A DNA stretch of 14,340 nt, taken from assembly GCA_014378805.1 (NCBI GenBank), contig JACMMY010000070.1, forward strand, positions 1 through 14,340. Reading direction: 5' to 3'. A program made the position numbers and the translations under genes. Below the pieces are notes generated by a model that saw only the letters and a list, made by a program, of their open reading frames with translations, did not search any database and was not told the DNA's origin. Origin of the DNA: Moraxellaceae bacterium (lineage in GTDB: Bacteria; Pseudomonadota; Gammaproteobacteria; Pseudomonadales; Moraxellaceae). Shown one piece after another: positions 1 through 6,958 of the stretch (position 1 is its first letter; each line of letters starts with the position of its first letter).

Positions 1-17
1 AATACAAATAACTGATT

Positions 18-692
18 TTAAAGTACAACATACGTTGCATCAGGAAGACCACGACCTAGATTATTTTCAGGATTAAGATAGCTTTCATTCAGTAAAGGAC
101 CATTAACATATACTTTATTATTTTCAATTCTTATTCGATCATTTGGGAGACCAATTAATCTTTTTATATAGTTAATTTCTGGTTTTAAAGGGTATTTAAA
201 AACAAAGACTTCACCACGCTTTGGTAAATGATTCTTATATTTCCAAGTGTCTGAAATAAAATAATCACCTAAGACAAGCCTCTTATCCATAGCCAATGAA
301 GGCGTATTGAAAGTTGCAAACCCAAGTAACTTCTCACGATGCTCAACAAATGTATTAGAAATAAATCCTGTCAAAATTGCATATAAAATATAATATTACC
401 ATCGCTGAAATTTATGTAATGGTTGTGGCTGCTTGCGATGAGCTATTGAGACTGCAACAATAATCGCGCTCAATACGAAAAGCGATGCTAGAAACAAGAA
501 TAATAAGTATGTGTAAATTCCAACGGAAGAAAAAAATAAACGACTCCACGCAACCAACATATAAACTAATAAAGGTAGGATCGAATATCCAATCGCCCAT
601 CGAAGCTTACCTAAATATAAAAAACCCGTTCCACCAAAAAACAAAATCAAGAATCCTGCTATAAATGGATTTCTTTTTTTAGCTAAGACCAT
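18..692 (-). pseudogene. Signal peptidase I-like (S26) gene, split by in-frame TAA and C-terminally truncated
   Basis: Seen: an intact reading frame of 98 codons starting at ATG 692 (GAGGAG just upstream) ends in TAA at 398-396. The same frame then continues for 125 more codons to TAA at 20-18. The first part starts MVLAKKRNPFIAG and holds about three membrane segments. The second opens with a further hydrophobic stretch (YYILYAILTGFI) and an S26 peptidase domain. Known: some bacterial signal peptidases I carry such a multi-membrane N-terminal region, so the two pieces fit one ancestral protein. Box B reads PSLAMDKRLVLGD against the usual PSGSMxPTLxxGD, so Ala sits where the nucleophilic Ser is expected. 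The Lys box is kept (YIKRLIGLPNDRI). The protein stops at YVVL, where the GDNRDNS box should follow. Inference: a pseudogene, not the essential lepB. A TTG at 374 could restart translation of the second piece, but it would still lack the last box. Confidence 0.8.
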
Positions 693-737
693 ATCTCCTC
701 ACACTTATAATTATTAAAAACGGAATACTAACCCTAC

Positions 738-992
738 TCAAACCTCATCATGACTTGTCCAAATCACGTCATACCAAACACGTACTTTCTTTGCCCCCAA
801 ACGACTCGGGGAATATTGAGCGTTCTTTAATTCTGCTATTGCCCGCTGGTCGAGAGCAGAATCACCTGAGCTATGCCTAATTTGCACACCTTTCACTTTG
901 CCCGCATCATCCAGCAAAATACGCGCTCTTACAGAACGATTTTTGCCATCAATCACTTCAGCTTTGATCAATAAGCGATTAACGAGATTCAT
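738..992 (-). CDS. Stand-alone TonB C-terminal-domain-like protein
   Basis: An 84-residue protein starting at ATG 992, with GAGGG about 9 bases upstream and a stop codon two codons before the start, so it cannot extend. It matches the TonB C-terminal fold pattern: RARILLDDAGKVKGVQI, then SSGDSALDQRAI, then a Y-S-P turn and a final Y-x-V-x-W strand. In energy transducers this domain contacts the TonB box of outer-membrane transporters, and it is preceded by an N-terminal membrane anchor and a Pro-rich spacer. Neither is present here, nor is a signal peptide, so as encoded the protein would be cytoplasmic. It lies 45 bases upstream of the broken signal peptidase-like gene and 57 bases downstream of the GST gene, on the same strand, and may be co-transcribed with them. 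It could be a remnant of a longer transducer or a free-standing TonB_C protein. Family assignment is fairly secure; function is not. Confidence 0.6.
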   Translation of the reverse strand: MNLVNRLLIKAEVIDGKNRSVRARILLDDAGKVKGVQIRHSSGDSALDQRAIAELKNAQYSPSRLGAKKVRVWYDVIWTSHDEV

Positions 993-1049
993 GCGTTATT
1001 CCCTCAGAAAAACTTCTTTAATTGATGAGCACAAAAACCACTTAATCAC

Positions 1050-1823
1050 TCATTGTCCGCGCCAATCTACTCGCGCTTTACGATCATTGGCATAAACACG
1101 CCTGACATACTGCCCAAACGGACGTGCTAATAGTGCTGCTTTATATTCTGCAAGCGGCTCTGGTGCAACCACATCACTTGGTGCAACCCAAGGCGTACCT
1201 TCAGGGCCAAAGAGCGGTGCAGCCAACGCACACACCGAAATGTCTGCGAAACTAAATTGCTTACCAACCAAATAACCTTGCTGACCATCTGAACCATTTG
1301 CAAGCAAAGCTGCCTCTAGCTCATCAATGAGTACATCGATCCGTTCTTTTGATTTCGCGCATTTTTCAGGCTTAATCTGATACAACTCTTTCACGCCCTT
1401 TTTAATCACAGGTGTCATCACAGCTTTGAAAGTGTGCAATAAACCACGCTCTCCCACCATAATATCCATCGTGTGTGGTTCATCAATCAGATATAAATAC
1501 ATCCAACGACGTATGTGATAACCCAATTCGTTAGCCAGCTTGTCGAGCGCAACAATTGCAGCGCGTTGCTTAGGATCATTGCTGATTAAAGGCTTTTCGG
1601 CATAAACACCATCTAAATAAAATGCAATCTCAGTCGAGTCGCCAATCCAAGTCTTTTTATCTTTTAAAAGTGGTAATGTGTCACTACTTGCATGCCAACG
1701 CGTCAATAAACGATGCGGTCCAGGAATGACATTTTTAGCCACATAATCAAGTTCTTTATAATCTAATAACCAACGCGCTTTTTCGCAATAATGGGATAAC
1801 GGAAACTGAAATAACATGCGCAT
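1050..1823 (-). CDS. Glutathione S-transferase family protein
   Basis: A 257-residue cytosolic GST-like protein. The N-terminal thioredoxin fold opens MLFQFPLSHYCEKARW, with the S-x-Y-C-x-K-x-R pattern typical of many bacterial GST-like proteins (Ser10, Cys13). A TLPLL segment follows, and then DSTEIAFYLD near residues 75-85, the position of the glutathione-binding Ser. The helical domain carries FSFADISVCAL, the conserved N-capping Asp region. The frame is open upstream to 1928, but those 35 codons are Cys/Ser-rich and unlike any GST N-terminus. ATG 1823 has GAGAAA about 7 bases upstream and fits the family start, so I use it. It is transcribed divergently from ychF. The substrate cannot be deduced, and glutathione transfer itself is inferred from family membership. 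Confidence 0.85.
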   Translation of the reverse strand: MRMLFQFPLSHYCEKARWLLDYKELDYVAKNVIPGPHRLLTRWHASSDTLPLLKDKKTWIGDSTEIAFYLDGVYAEKPLISNDPKQRAAIVALDKLANELGYHIRRWMYLYLIDEPHTMDIMVGERGLLHTFKAVMTPVIKKGVKELYQIKPEKCAKSKERIDVLIDELEAALLANGSDGQQGYLVGKQFSFADISVCALAAPLFGPEGTPWVAPSDVVAPEPLAEYKAALLARPFGQYVRRVYANDRKARVDWRGQ

Positions 1824-1839
1824 AAAGGTTTCTCTAAAA

Positions 1840-1869
1840 ATACTAAAACAAGCAATAGAAGAAGGACAA
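1840..1869 (-). promoter_or_regulatory. Candidate sigma70 promoter for the GST gene
   Basis: On the minus strand TTGTCC (1869-1864) is followed after 18 bases by TAGTAT (1845-1840), a 4/6 match for each hexamer. It lies about 17 bases before the chosen ATG at 1823, which would leave a leader of roughly 10 bases. The position supports starting the gene at 1823 rather than at the upstream end of the frame. Judged by eye only. Confidence 0.35.
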
Positions 1870-1960
1870 GAACAGCATAACGACTTTGGTGTATGATATG
1901 CGCCAATTTTACATACTTTTCTGACCAACTCAATCAGCGGGTTACTCTTACAAACTCACA

Positions 1961-1984
1961 CTTCGTAAGAATTTTTTCTTGAAG
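1961..1984 (+). other. Hairpin in the ychF leader
   Basis: CTTC-gt-AAGAA, a TTTT loop, then TTCTT-GAAG gives a 9-bp stem with a two-base bulge. It ends a few bases before the AGGA ribosome-binding site (about 1991-1995) of ychF. It is AT-rich and may be incidental, though its location could influence ribosome access. Confidence 0.3.
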
Positions 1985-2003
1985 AATCAATAGGAATATC
2001 ATT

Positions 2004-3095
2004 ATGGGTTTTAATTGCGGCATCGTCGGCCTGCCTAACGTCGGTAAATCTACGCTATTTAATGCGCTGACCAAAGCCGCCATTGCTGCGGAAAACTTCC
2101 CATTTTGTACAATTGAGCCAAATACTGGCATCGTGCCTGTGCCAGATCCACGCCAAGATGCGCTTGCAGCGATTGTAAAACCTGAACGTGTTATGCCGAC
2201 CACGATGGAGTTTGTCGATATCGCAGGTCTGGTTGCTGGTGCAAGTAAAGGTGAAGGCTTAGGTAATAAATTCCTCGCAAACATTCGTGAAACCGATGCG
2301 ATTGCTCACGTTGTTCGTTGCTTCGATGATGACAATGTCATTCACGTGAATAATCGCGTTGACCCGTTAGACGACATCGCAACCATTAACACTGAACTCG
2401 CACTTGCTGATTTAGACACGGTAACCAAAGCCATTCTGCGCTTAACCAAGTCAGCTAAAGGCGGTGACAAAGACGCACAAGCGACTAAAGATATTTTAGA
2501 GCGTATCGAAAAAGCACTGGCAGCAGGCGATCAAGCGCGTTCAGTACCCCTTGATGAAGATCAATTAAAACTGGTCCGCGGCATGGGTTTAATGACACTT
2601 AAACCAACCATGTATATCGCCAACGTTTCAGAAGATGGTTTTGAAAACAACCCTCACCTCGATGCAGTTCGCGAATTAGCGGCTAAAGAAAATTCAATCG
2701 TTGTAGCACTTTGCAATCAAATCGAAGCTGAAATTGCTCAACTCGATGAATCAGAAAAAGCTGAATTCCTCGAAGCCATCGGCATGGAAGAGCCAGGCCT
2801 GAATCGTGTGATTCGTGCAGGTTATGCCCTACTCGGTCTGCAAACTTACTTCACCGCTGGCGTAAAAGAAGTTCGCGCATGGACTGTGAAAAAAGGCGCA
2901 AGCGCACCACAAGCCGCTGGTGTGATTCATACCGACTTTGAAAAAGGCTTTATCCGCGCCGAAGTCATCGCGTATGACGACTTCGTGGGATACAAAGGCG
3001 AAGCTGGCGCAAAAGAAGCTGGCAAATGGCGCTTGGAAGGTAAAACCTACATCGTGCAAGATGGCGATGTGATGCACTTCCGTTTTAACGTTTAA
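2004..3095 (+). CDS. ychF: Redox-regulated ATPase YchF (Obg-related P-loop protein)
   Basis: 363 residues, the usual length for YchF/OLA1. The Walker A motif GLPNVGKS is at residues 9-16. The switch region MEFVDIAGLVAGASKGEGLG (DxAG motif) is around residues 68-87. The position-4 motif is N-V-S-E (IANVSED), not NKxD, which is the YchF signature that explains preference for ATP over GTP. A helical coiled-coil insertion follows the G domain. The C-terminal TGS domain runs from about residue 280 (TYFTAGVKEVRAW) to the end (DGDVMHFRFNV). YchF associates with ribosomes and acts in stress responses, with regulatory rather than catalytic roles in translation. The start ATG has AGGA about 9 bases upstream. 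It stands alone on this strand with its own terminator. The pth gene that often precedes ychF in gammaproteobacteria is not adjacent here. Confidence 0.97.
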   Translation: MGFNCGIVGLPNVGKSTLFNALTKAAIAAENFPFCTIEPNTGIVPVPDPRQDALAAIVKPERVMPTTMEFVDIAGLVAGASKGEGLGNKFLANIRETDAIAHVVRCFDDDNVIHVNNRVDPLDDIATINTELALADLDTVTKAILRLTKSAKGGDKDAQATKDILERIEKALAAGDQARSVPLDEDQLKLVRGMGLMTLKPTMYIANVSEDGFENNPHLDAVRELAAKENSIVVALCNQIEAEIAQLDESEKAEFLEAIGMEEPGLNRVIRAGYALLGLQTYFTAGVKEVRAWTVKKGASAPQAAGVIHTDFEKGFIRAEVIAYDDFVGYKGEAGAKEAGKWRLEGKTYIVQDGDVMHFRFNV

Positions 3096-3120
3096 ATCAT
3101 TCTGATTTAGTGTTTAAATA

Positions 3121-3156
3121 AAACCTCCGTGAATCTTAAGTTCACGGAGGTTTTTT
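3121..3156 (+). terminator. Intrinsic terminator of ychF
   Basis: A perfect 13-bp inverted repeat, AAACCTCCGTGAA (3121-3133) and TTCACGGAGGTTT (3141-3153), encloses the 7-base loop TCTTAAG and runs into a T tract to 3156. It starts 25 bases after the ychF stop codon and separates ychF from the LprI-like gene. Confidence 0.95.
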
Positions 3157-3190
3157 AGTTTTTGTATTTGGAACAAAAAGGAATGTTGTA

Positions 3191-3634
3191 ATGAAATCAA
3201 TAAGAATAACTCTATGCGTTTTCGCCCTACTTTTTACTCCAATCCTTGCGCTTGCAGATGAACCATCGTTCGACTCAATGACCAACATTCAAATCGAACA
3301 ATACTGCGCTGCTGGAAACGGTGGCACGCGCGAAATTGAGTACTGCGCCAACCGTGAATTCCAAAAAGCTGATCGAAAACTGAATGTCACCTATAACCAA
3401 GCTCTTGCTCTGATTAAAGCCAATTCAGCCATAAGCCCTATGGATAAATCAATGCGACATAAATTCGTTAAAGCGCAAAAACTTTGGATTTCGTTTAGAG
3501 ATGCAGAATGTAGTGCGCATTACACCTACTATATTGATGGCACGATCAGAGGTTTAATGTTTATTAGCTGTAAAACCCAGTTAACAGAACAGCGAGAAAA
3601 GGATTTGCGTGAGTTTTATTTGTCTACGAATTAG
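3191..3634 (+). CDS. Secreted LprI-like (DUF1311) protein
   Basis: 147 residues with a Sec signal peptide: KSIRI, a hydrophobic core to about residue 20, and probable cleavage after ALA at 20-22. The mature part carries the LprI N-terminal-domain (DUF1311) pattern: E-x-x-Y-C-x-N (Cys52), ADRKLNVTYNQAL (60-72), then AQKLWISFRDAEC (95-107) and Cys127 followed by T-E-Q-R. The four Cys (39, 52, 107, 127) could form two disulfides in the periplasm. Known: the family is named for a mycobacterial lysozyme inhibitor, but most proteobacterial members are uncharacterised, so lysozyme inhibition is only a possibility. A strong AAAAAGGA lies 8 bases before the ATG. The ychF terminator lies just upstream, so it probably has its own promoter in 3157-3180. 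It converges on the small gene at 3655-3900. Confidence 0.8.
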   Translation: MKSIRITLCVFALLFTPILALADEPSFDSMTNIQIEQYCAAGNGGTREIEYCANREFQKADRKLNVTYNQALALIKANSAISPMDKSMRHKFVKAQKLWISFRDAECSAHYTYYIDGTIRGLMFISCKTQLTEQREKDLREFYLSTN

Positions 3635-3654
3635 GGATAAGATTTTTTATTATC

Positions 3655-3900
3655 TTAAACTTGAATTCGATCAATCCTAACCAACTCGCCTCTAAGGTTA
3701 AAGATATAAAACTTACCACCCGTTTGGCTAATCAGCAAACCACTTAGATTGATGAATGCCTGCTTGGTTTCTCGGTAATAGCGCAACACATCTACTTTTT
3801 TAATCGTAGTTGTGATGCCTTGAACCGAGCTATTTGGTATTGAGTTTTCGCTTATTTGAAAAATTAAATCAGCCAAGTCTGTATTCATCGGTGCATTCAT
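3655..3900 (-). CDS. Hypothetical protein, 81 residues, family not recognised
   Basis: A small protein whose ATG at 3900 has AGGAG 6 bases upstream, a near-ideal spacing that argues for a real gene. No signal peptide, membrane segment or Cys motif is visible. The N-terminal 40 residues look helical and polar (MNAPMNTDLADLIFQISE). The C-terminal half alternates hydrophobic and polar residues (AFINLSGLLISQTGGKFYIF, then LRGELVRIDRI), suggesting a small beta-rich fold with a G-G turn. It starts 38 bases beyond the creBCD terminator on the same strand, so it is probably transcribed separately. It converges with the LprI-like gene, 20 bases apart. I assign no function. Confidence 0.6.
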   Translation of the reverse strand: MNAPMNTDLADLIFQISENSIPNSSVQGITTTIKKVDVLRYYRETKQAFINLSGLLISQTGGKFYIFNLRGELVRIDRIQV

Positions 3901-3938
3901 GATGACTCCTGTGGAGACTATCTTTTATATTTAGTTGG

Positions 3939-3976
3939 AAAAAATTCACCACTCCAAATCAATCTTGAAGTGATGA
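3939..3976 (-). terminator. Intrinsic terminator of the creBCD operon
   Basis: On the minus strand TCATCACT (3976-3969) pairs with AGTGGTGA (3953-3946), an 8-bp stem with one G-U pair and a 15-base loop. After two further bases a run of six T follows (3944-3939). It begins 10 bases after the creD stop codon, the expected place for the end of the operon transcript. Confidence 0.7.
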
Positions 3977-3986
3977 GCAAGCTCAT

Positions 3987-5336
3987 TTAAGGAGTTTGTG
4001 TTGACGCAGACACGTCATACCAATCGACTTTTCGTGTGAGGAACATTATCACGGCGATCAGGATGAACACTAAAACTGAACCAAGAATTAAGGTCAAATC
4101 TTCTGACTGCAAAATCACATACATCGAGGCATACATCGAAGACAAAACAACCGTCAACAGCAGTGTTCTCCCCAACCCTTTCAACACGTAATACACATAA
4201 AAACTAATGAGTAAAACACACGCCGCGCTCGATCCTAGGTAAGCCAAGGCGAAGTCGATATGCTCGCTAAAAGAGAGTAATAACAGATAGAAAGCCCCAA
4301 GCGCCGCCGCCACCAATGTGTATTGCATCGGGTGAATCCGTAATTTCTTCAGTACTTCAAATAAGAAGAATGCACCGAACGTAATCATCAGAAATAGCAA
4401 TCCATATTTAATCGTACGATCAGTCATCGTATAGGTATCGACGGCCTTGATAAACTTCACTGCATACGCGCTATCTTCAGCTTTATTCAACTGCTGACAA
4501 GCATCACCAATATTATTACCAAGGCAGGCAATGAGACGCTCGGTGTTTTGATTAGCGATATAGGTGTTTTGCCAAGTCGCGCTAAAGCTTTCTGGTTGGA
4601 AAGTTTTTTGCGGCAACGATGTACCATAAAAACTAGGATGCGTCCAATTTGCATTTAGCTTCATGGTCATATCATTGCCCACAGGAATGACCGCCAAACT
4701 ACTCATGCCGTTCAAACCAAAATCAAGACTGAAATCAAAATCCTGAGTTTCTGGACTCAATAAAATCGGCGCTTCTGTATAGGTAATTCCCATTGGATTG
4801 ATGCTGCCATCTAACGGAAAATTAAAAGCGACCTTTTGTCCATTGAGACTTAAAATAGGCTGAACACTCAACCCACGCAAGTCGGACACACTGAGCCGAA
4901 TTGTGGCTTTTTCCCAATGAATAATCTGGTTGCTGGCTGGCGAGATAAGTTGCTTCGGTAATGCAAATTTACCTTTAATGGCAATCTGATCAATATAGGT
5001 TATCGCCTTATAAATGCCGCGCTTGAAATTCTCATCACTGACATTGATTTGATGATCCCAGACTGAATTGCGTGGGCTAACAATGATATTTTTATCAAAC
5101 AAGCACACTTTTTTAATATCGTCTTTACAGGCCTGAGAGACCGTCGTCGGAACAACGATAAACGGCGCCATCATTGTTTGCGGATGGACATAATCCTTGC
5201 CAATGCCCTCGATGACACTCTGATTGTAGCGCTGACGCTCACTGACTAGATTCGACAACATTGCCAAGACAATAAGAAACAGTACGGTTAAAAAACCGAT
5301 GACTGCAAATTTTGATGTTAATAATCGAGCCATCAT
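3987..5336 (-). CDS. creD: Inner-membrane protein CreD
   Basis: A 449-residue membrane protein and the last gene of creBCD. One N-terminal membrane segment (about residues 9-28) is followed by a large periplasmic domain (30-305) and a C-terminal block of about six membrane segments (309-435). That block holds the CreD hallmarks: TIKYGLLFLMITFGAFFLFE, IHPMQYTLV, FYLLLLSFSEHIDFALAYLG and a closing TRKVDWYD. The periplasmic part has four Cys (72, 80, 273, 282 from GTG 5342; subtract 2 for my start), which could pair. CreD is induced by CreBC in enterobacteria and affects envelope properties and colicin E2 tolerance; its molecular activity is unknown. The frame also opens at GTG 5342, but that codon abuts the AGGGGAG sequence, while ATG 5336 lies 5 bases after it, so I prefer the ATG. 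ATG 5333 is also possible. Confidence 0.93.
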   Translation of the reverse strand: MMARLLTSKFAVIGFLTVLFLIVLAMLSNLVSERQRYNQSVIEGIGKDYVHPQTMMAPFIVVPTTVSQACKDDIKKVCLFDKNIIVSPRNSVWDHQINVSDENFKRGIYKAITYIDQIAIKGKFALPKQLISPASNQIIHWEKATIRLSVSDLRGLSVQPILSLNGQKVAFNFPLDGSINPMGITYTEAPILLSPETQDFDFSLDFGLNGMSSLAVIPVGNDMTMKLNANWTHPSFYGTSLPQKTFQPESFSATWQNTYIANQNTERLIACLGNNIGDACQQLNKAEDSAYAVKFIKAVDTYTMTDRTIKYGLLFLMITFGAFFLFEVLKKLRIHPMQYTLVAAALGAFYLLLLSFSEHIDFALAYLGSSAACVLLISFYVYYVLKGLGRTLLLTVVLSSMYASMYVILQSEDLTLILGSVLVFILIAVIMFLTRKVDWYDVSASTQTP

Positions 5337-5404
5337 CCACACTCCCCTAATTTAATTTGAGAATGTATTCTGTGGCTTGGAAATGGAGCGCTGATGGAAG
5401 GTAT

Positions 5405-5431
5405 GTGAAATGAATAAGAGTTTTATGTGAA
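5405..5431 (-). promoter_or_regulatory. Candidate CreB-binding repeats (cre-tag-like) upstream of creD
   Basis: On the minus strand TTCAC at 5431-5427 recurs at 5409-5405, exactly 22 bases apart. The known CreB site is TTCAC-N6-TTCAC, an 11-base period, so here the two half-sites sit two helical turns apart with the middle repeat missing. They lie directly after the creC stop codon and 69-95 bases before the creD ATG, a plausible activator position for an internal creD promoter. Inference only: the half-site is short and could occur by chance. Confidence 0.4.
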
Positions 5432-6919
5432 TTAAAACAGCACACTCACCCACACGCCGTCTTTTAAATTATCAACCTGAACACGCCCTTGATGTAACGC
5501 CATCACTTCACGCACAAGGGTCAGTCCAAGACCTGTACTTTTGCGTCCATTATCAGGTCTCGGCAGAGAAAAATAACGATCAAAAACCTGAGGCAGTGCG
5601 TAATCTGGTATCGCCGCACCTTGATTTTCAATTTGAATGTGAATGCCGTTTTTTTGATTATTATCATTAACCGTATTAAAGCAATGAATCGTAATACATC
5701 CCCCTTGTGGGGTGAAATCAAAGGCATTATCGAGGATATTGCCTAATGCTTGATTGAACCAAAACGGTTCTGCTTGGACAGTGATGTTTGGAGAAATGTT
5801 CGTCTCAACCTTTAGCAGGCGAGTCTGGAGTACGGCACTACGTTCTTGCAGTAATTGAGTGATCTGACTGGCGACATTGAGCGTTTTTTTCTCAAGCTTT
5901 TGCCCTTGATGATCTTGTTGTTTTTCAAGCTTCGCCAAAAGCAATAAGCGCTCAATAAAATTCTGCAAGCGCTCAGTCTGCTCCTGAATATTCTGCGCGA
6001 AACGCAAACGATCTGGCGCTGGTAAATCATCTTGCAATAACTCCGCGCTGGCGGCAATTGCCGTCAATGGACTTTTAAGCTCATGGGTCAATGTATGCAC
6101 ATAATTCTCGACATAAGCCTTCCCTGCAAGCGCTTCATGCATTTGGTCGATTGCTTGAGTTAGCTCATTCAACTCACGTGCAGCCCAAAAGTGGAGCGGT
6201 TTTTTAATCTCAGGTTGAGCGAGTTGGTCTCCTGCTTCACCTAATGCATTTTGTGGTGTTAATCGCAGCGCATAACGCCGAACCTGCTCAATTCCATGCC
6301 GCAGCCACCAAGCGACAATGCCACTGACAATCAGAGATAAAGCCACAACCCATAGCGCACGAATCGTCATTTCACGTTGAGCAAGATCAATATAAGGTTG
6401 TACCGAAACCCCAGGTTTGACTAATGAAAGTACGCCGATCAGCTGTCCATTCCAAATGATGGGCGCAGCAACATACATCGTTGAAGTACTTGAATCTTTT
6501 GGATTACTACGCGTTGAACGCACACCATAACGACCATGCAATGTGAGATATACATCATTCCAGCGCGAATAGTCCTGACCTGTGGCTAAGCCTTGTGAAT
6601 CGTATAAAACGATCCCTTGTGCATCAGTAATGTAAAGTTGCTGGTTAACAGAGTTCTTTTGCTGACTCCAAATCTTTGCACCGAGTTTTCGATTAAGTAT
6701 TTCGATAACTTTCTGATGAAACTCTGGGGTTTTAATATTCTGATTCGCAACATCTGGGGCAATGAGACTGGCAATGATATTTGAGTTGTCTGCAAGGGTT
6801 TCTTCAACCACTTGGCGCACGCTCGGCTTAATCTGATTTTGCAGTGCATTCAGCGTGAAATAGCTACCCGCTAGCAAAACAATCGCGAAGGCAAACCAAA
6901 TTCTTAAAAAAATCGACAT
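5432..6919 (-). CDS. creC: Sensor histidine kinase CreC
   Basis: A 495-residue membrane-bound sensor kinase. A first membrane segment lies at 5-26, a periplasmic PAS-like sensor at 30-183 (GIVLYDSQG, GRYGVRSTR, YVAAPI, IGVLSLVKP) and a second membrane segment at 186-206. A short linker leads to the HisKA dimerisation domain with THELKSPLTAI and His279 as phosphorylation site. The catalytic domain has the N box NILDNAFDF (394-402), a G1 box ENQGAAIPD (431-439), the F box VFDRYF and the G2 box STGLGL (461-466). The run IPDYAL...FSLPRPDNGRKSTGLGL is characteristic of CreC. The CreC signal is tied to carbon source and growth conditions in E. coli; in Aeromonas and Pseudomonas CreBC/BlrAB also links to beta-lactamase and cell-wall stress. 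It begins 39 bases after creB ends. The ATG has only a weak ribosome-binding site, with no other start before the upstream stop. Confidence 0.95.
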   Translation of the reverse strand: MSIFLRIWFAFAIVLLAGSYFTLNALQNQIKPSVRQVVEETLADNSNIIASLIAPDVANQNIKTPEFHQKVIEILNRKLGAKIWSQQKNSVNQQLYITDAQGIVLYDSQGLATGQDYSRWNDVYLTLHGRYGVRSTRSNPKDSSTSTMYVAAPIIWNGQLIGVLSLVKPGVSVQPYIDLAQREMTIRALWVVALSLIVSGIVAWWLRHGIEQVRRYALRLTPQNALGEAGDQLAQPEIKKPLHFWAARELNELTQAIDQMHEALAGKAYVENYVHTLTHELKSPLTAIAASAELLQDDLPAPDRLRFAQNIQEQTERLQNFIERLLLLAKLEKQQDHQGQKLEKKTLNVASQITQLLQERSAVLQTRLLKVETNISPNITVQAEPFWFNQALGNILDNAFDFTPQGGCITIHCFNTVNDNNQKNGIHIQIENQGAAIPDYALPQVFDRYFSLPRPDNGRKSTGLGLTLVREVMALHQGRVQVDNLKDGVWVSVLF

Positions 6920-6958
6920 GCGACATCTAAACTCATCAGAAGAAAAGAATTAAAAGAC

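Noticed and set aside
898..1095. Plus-strand open frame of 65 codons over the TonB-like and GST genes
   Set aside because: It lies antisense to a better-supported gene, has no ribosome-binding site and no recognisable protein features. The same holds for the many short frames opposite or inside ychF, creC, serC, mutS and the SPFH gene.
1824..1928. N-terminal extension of the GST-like protein
   Set aside because: The extra 35 residues are Cys/Ser-rich, do not resemble a signal peptide or GST start, and overlap a likely promoter. ATG 1823 has a ribosome-binding site.
3638..3657. Shared terminator between the LprI-like gene and the convergent small gene (TAAGAT ... ATCTTA)
   Set aside because: The stem is only 6 AT-rich base pairs and overlaps a stop codon, too weak to call.
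5603..5629. CreC G1 box reads ENQGAAIP instead of DxGxGIP, suggesting a dead kinase
   Set aside because: Asn at this position with an -IP ending is seen in other functional histidine kinases, and the H, N, F and G2 boxes are all intact.
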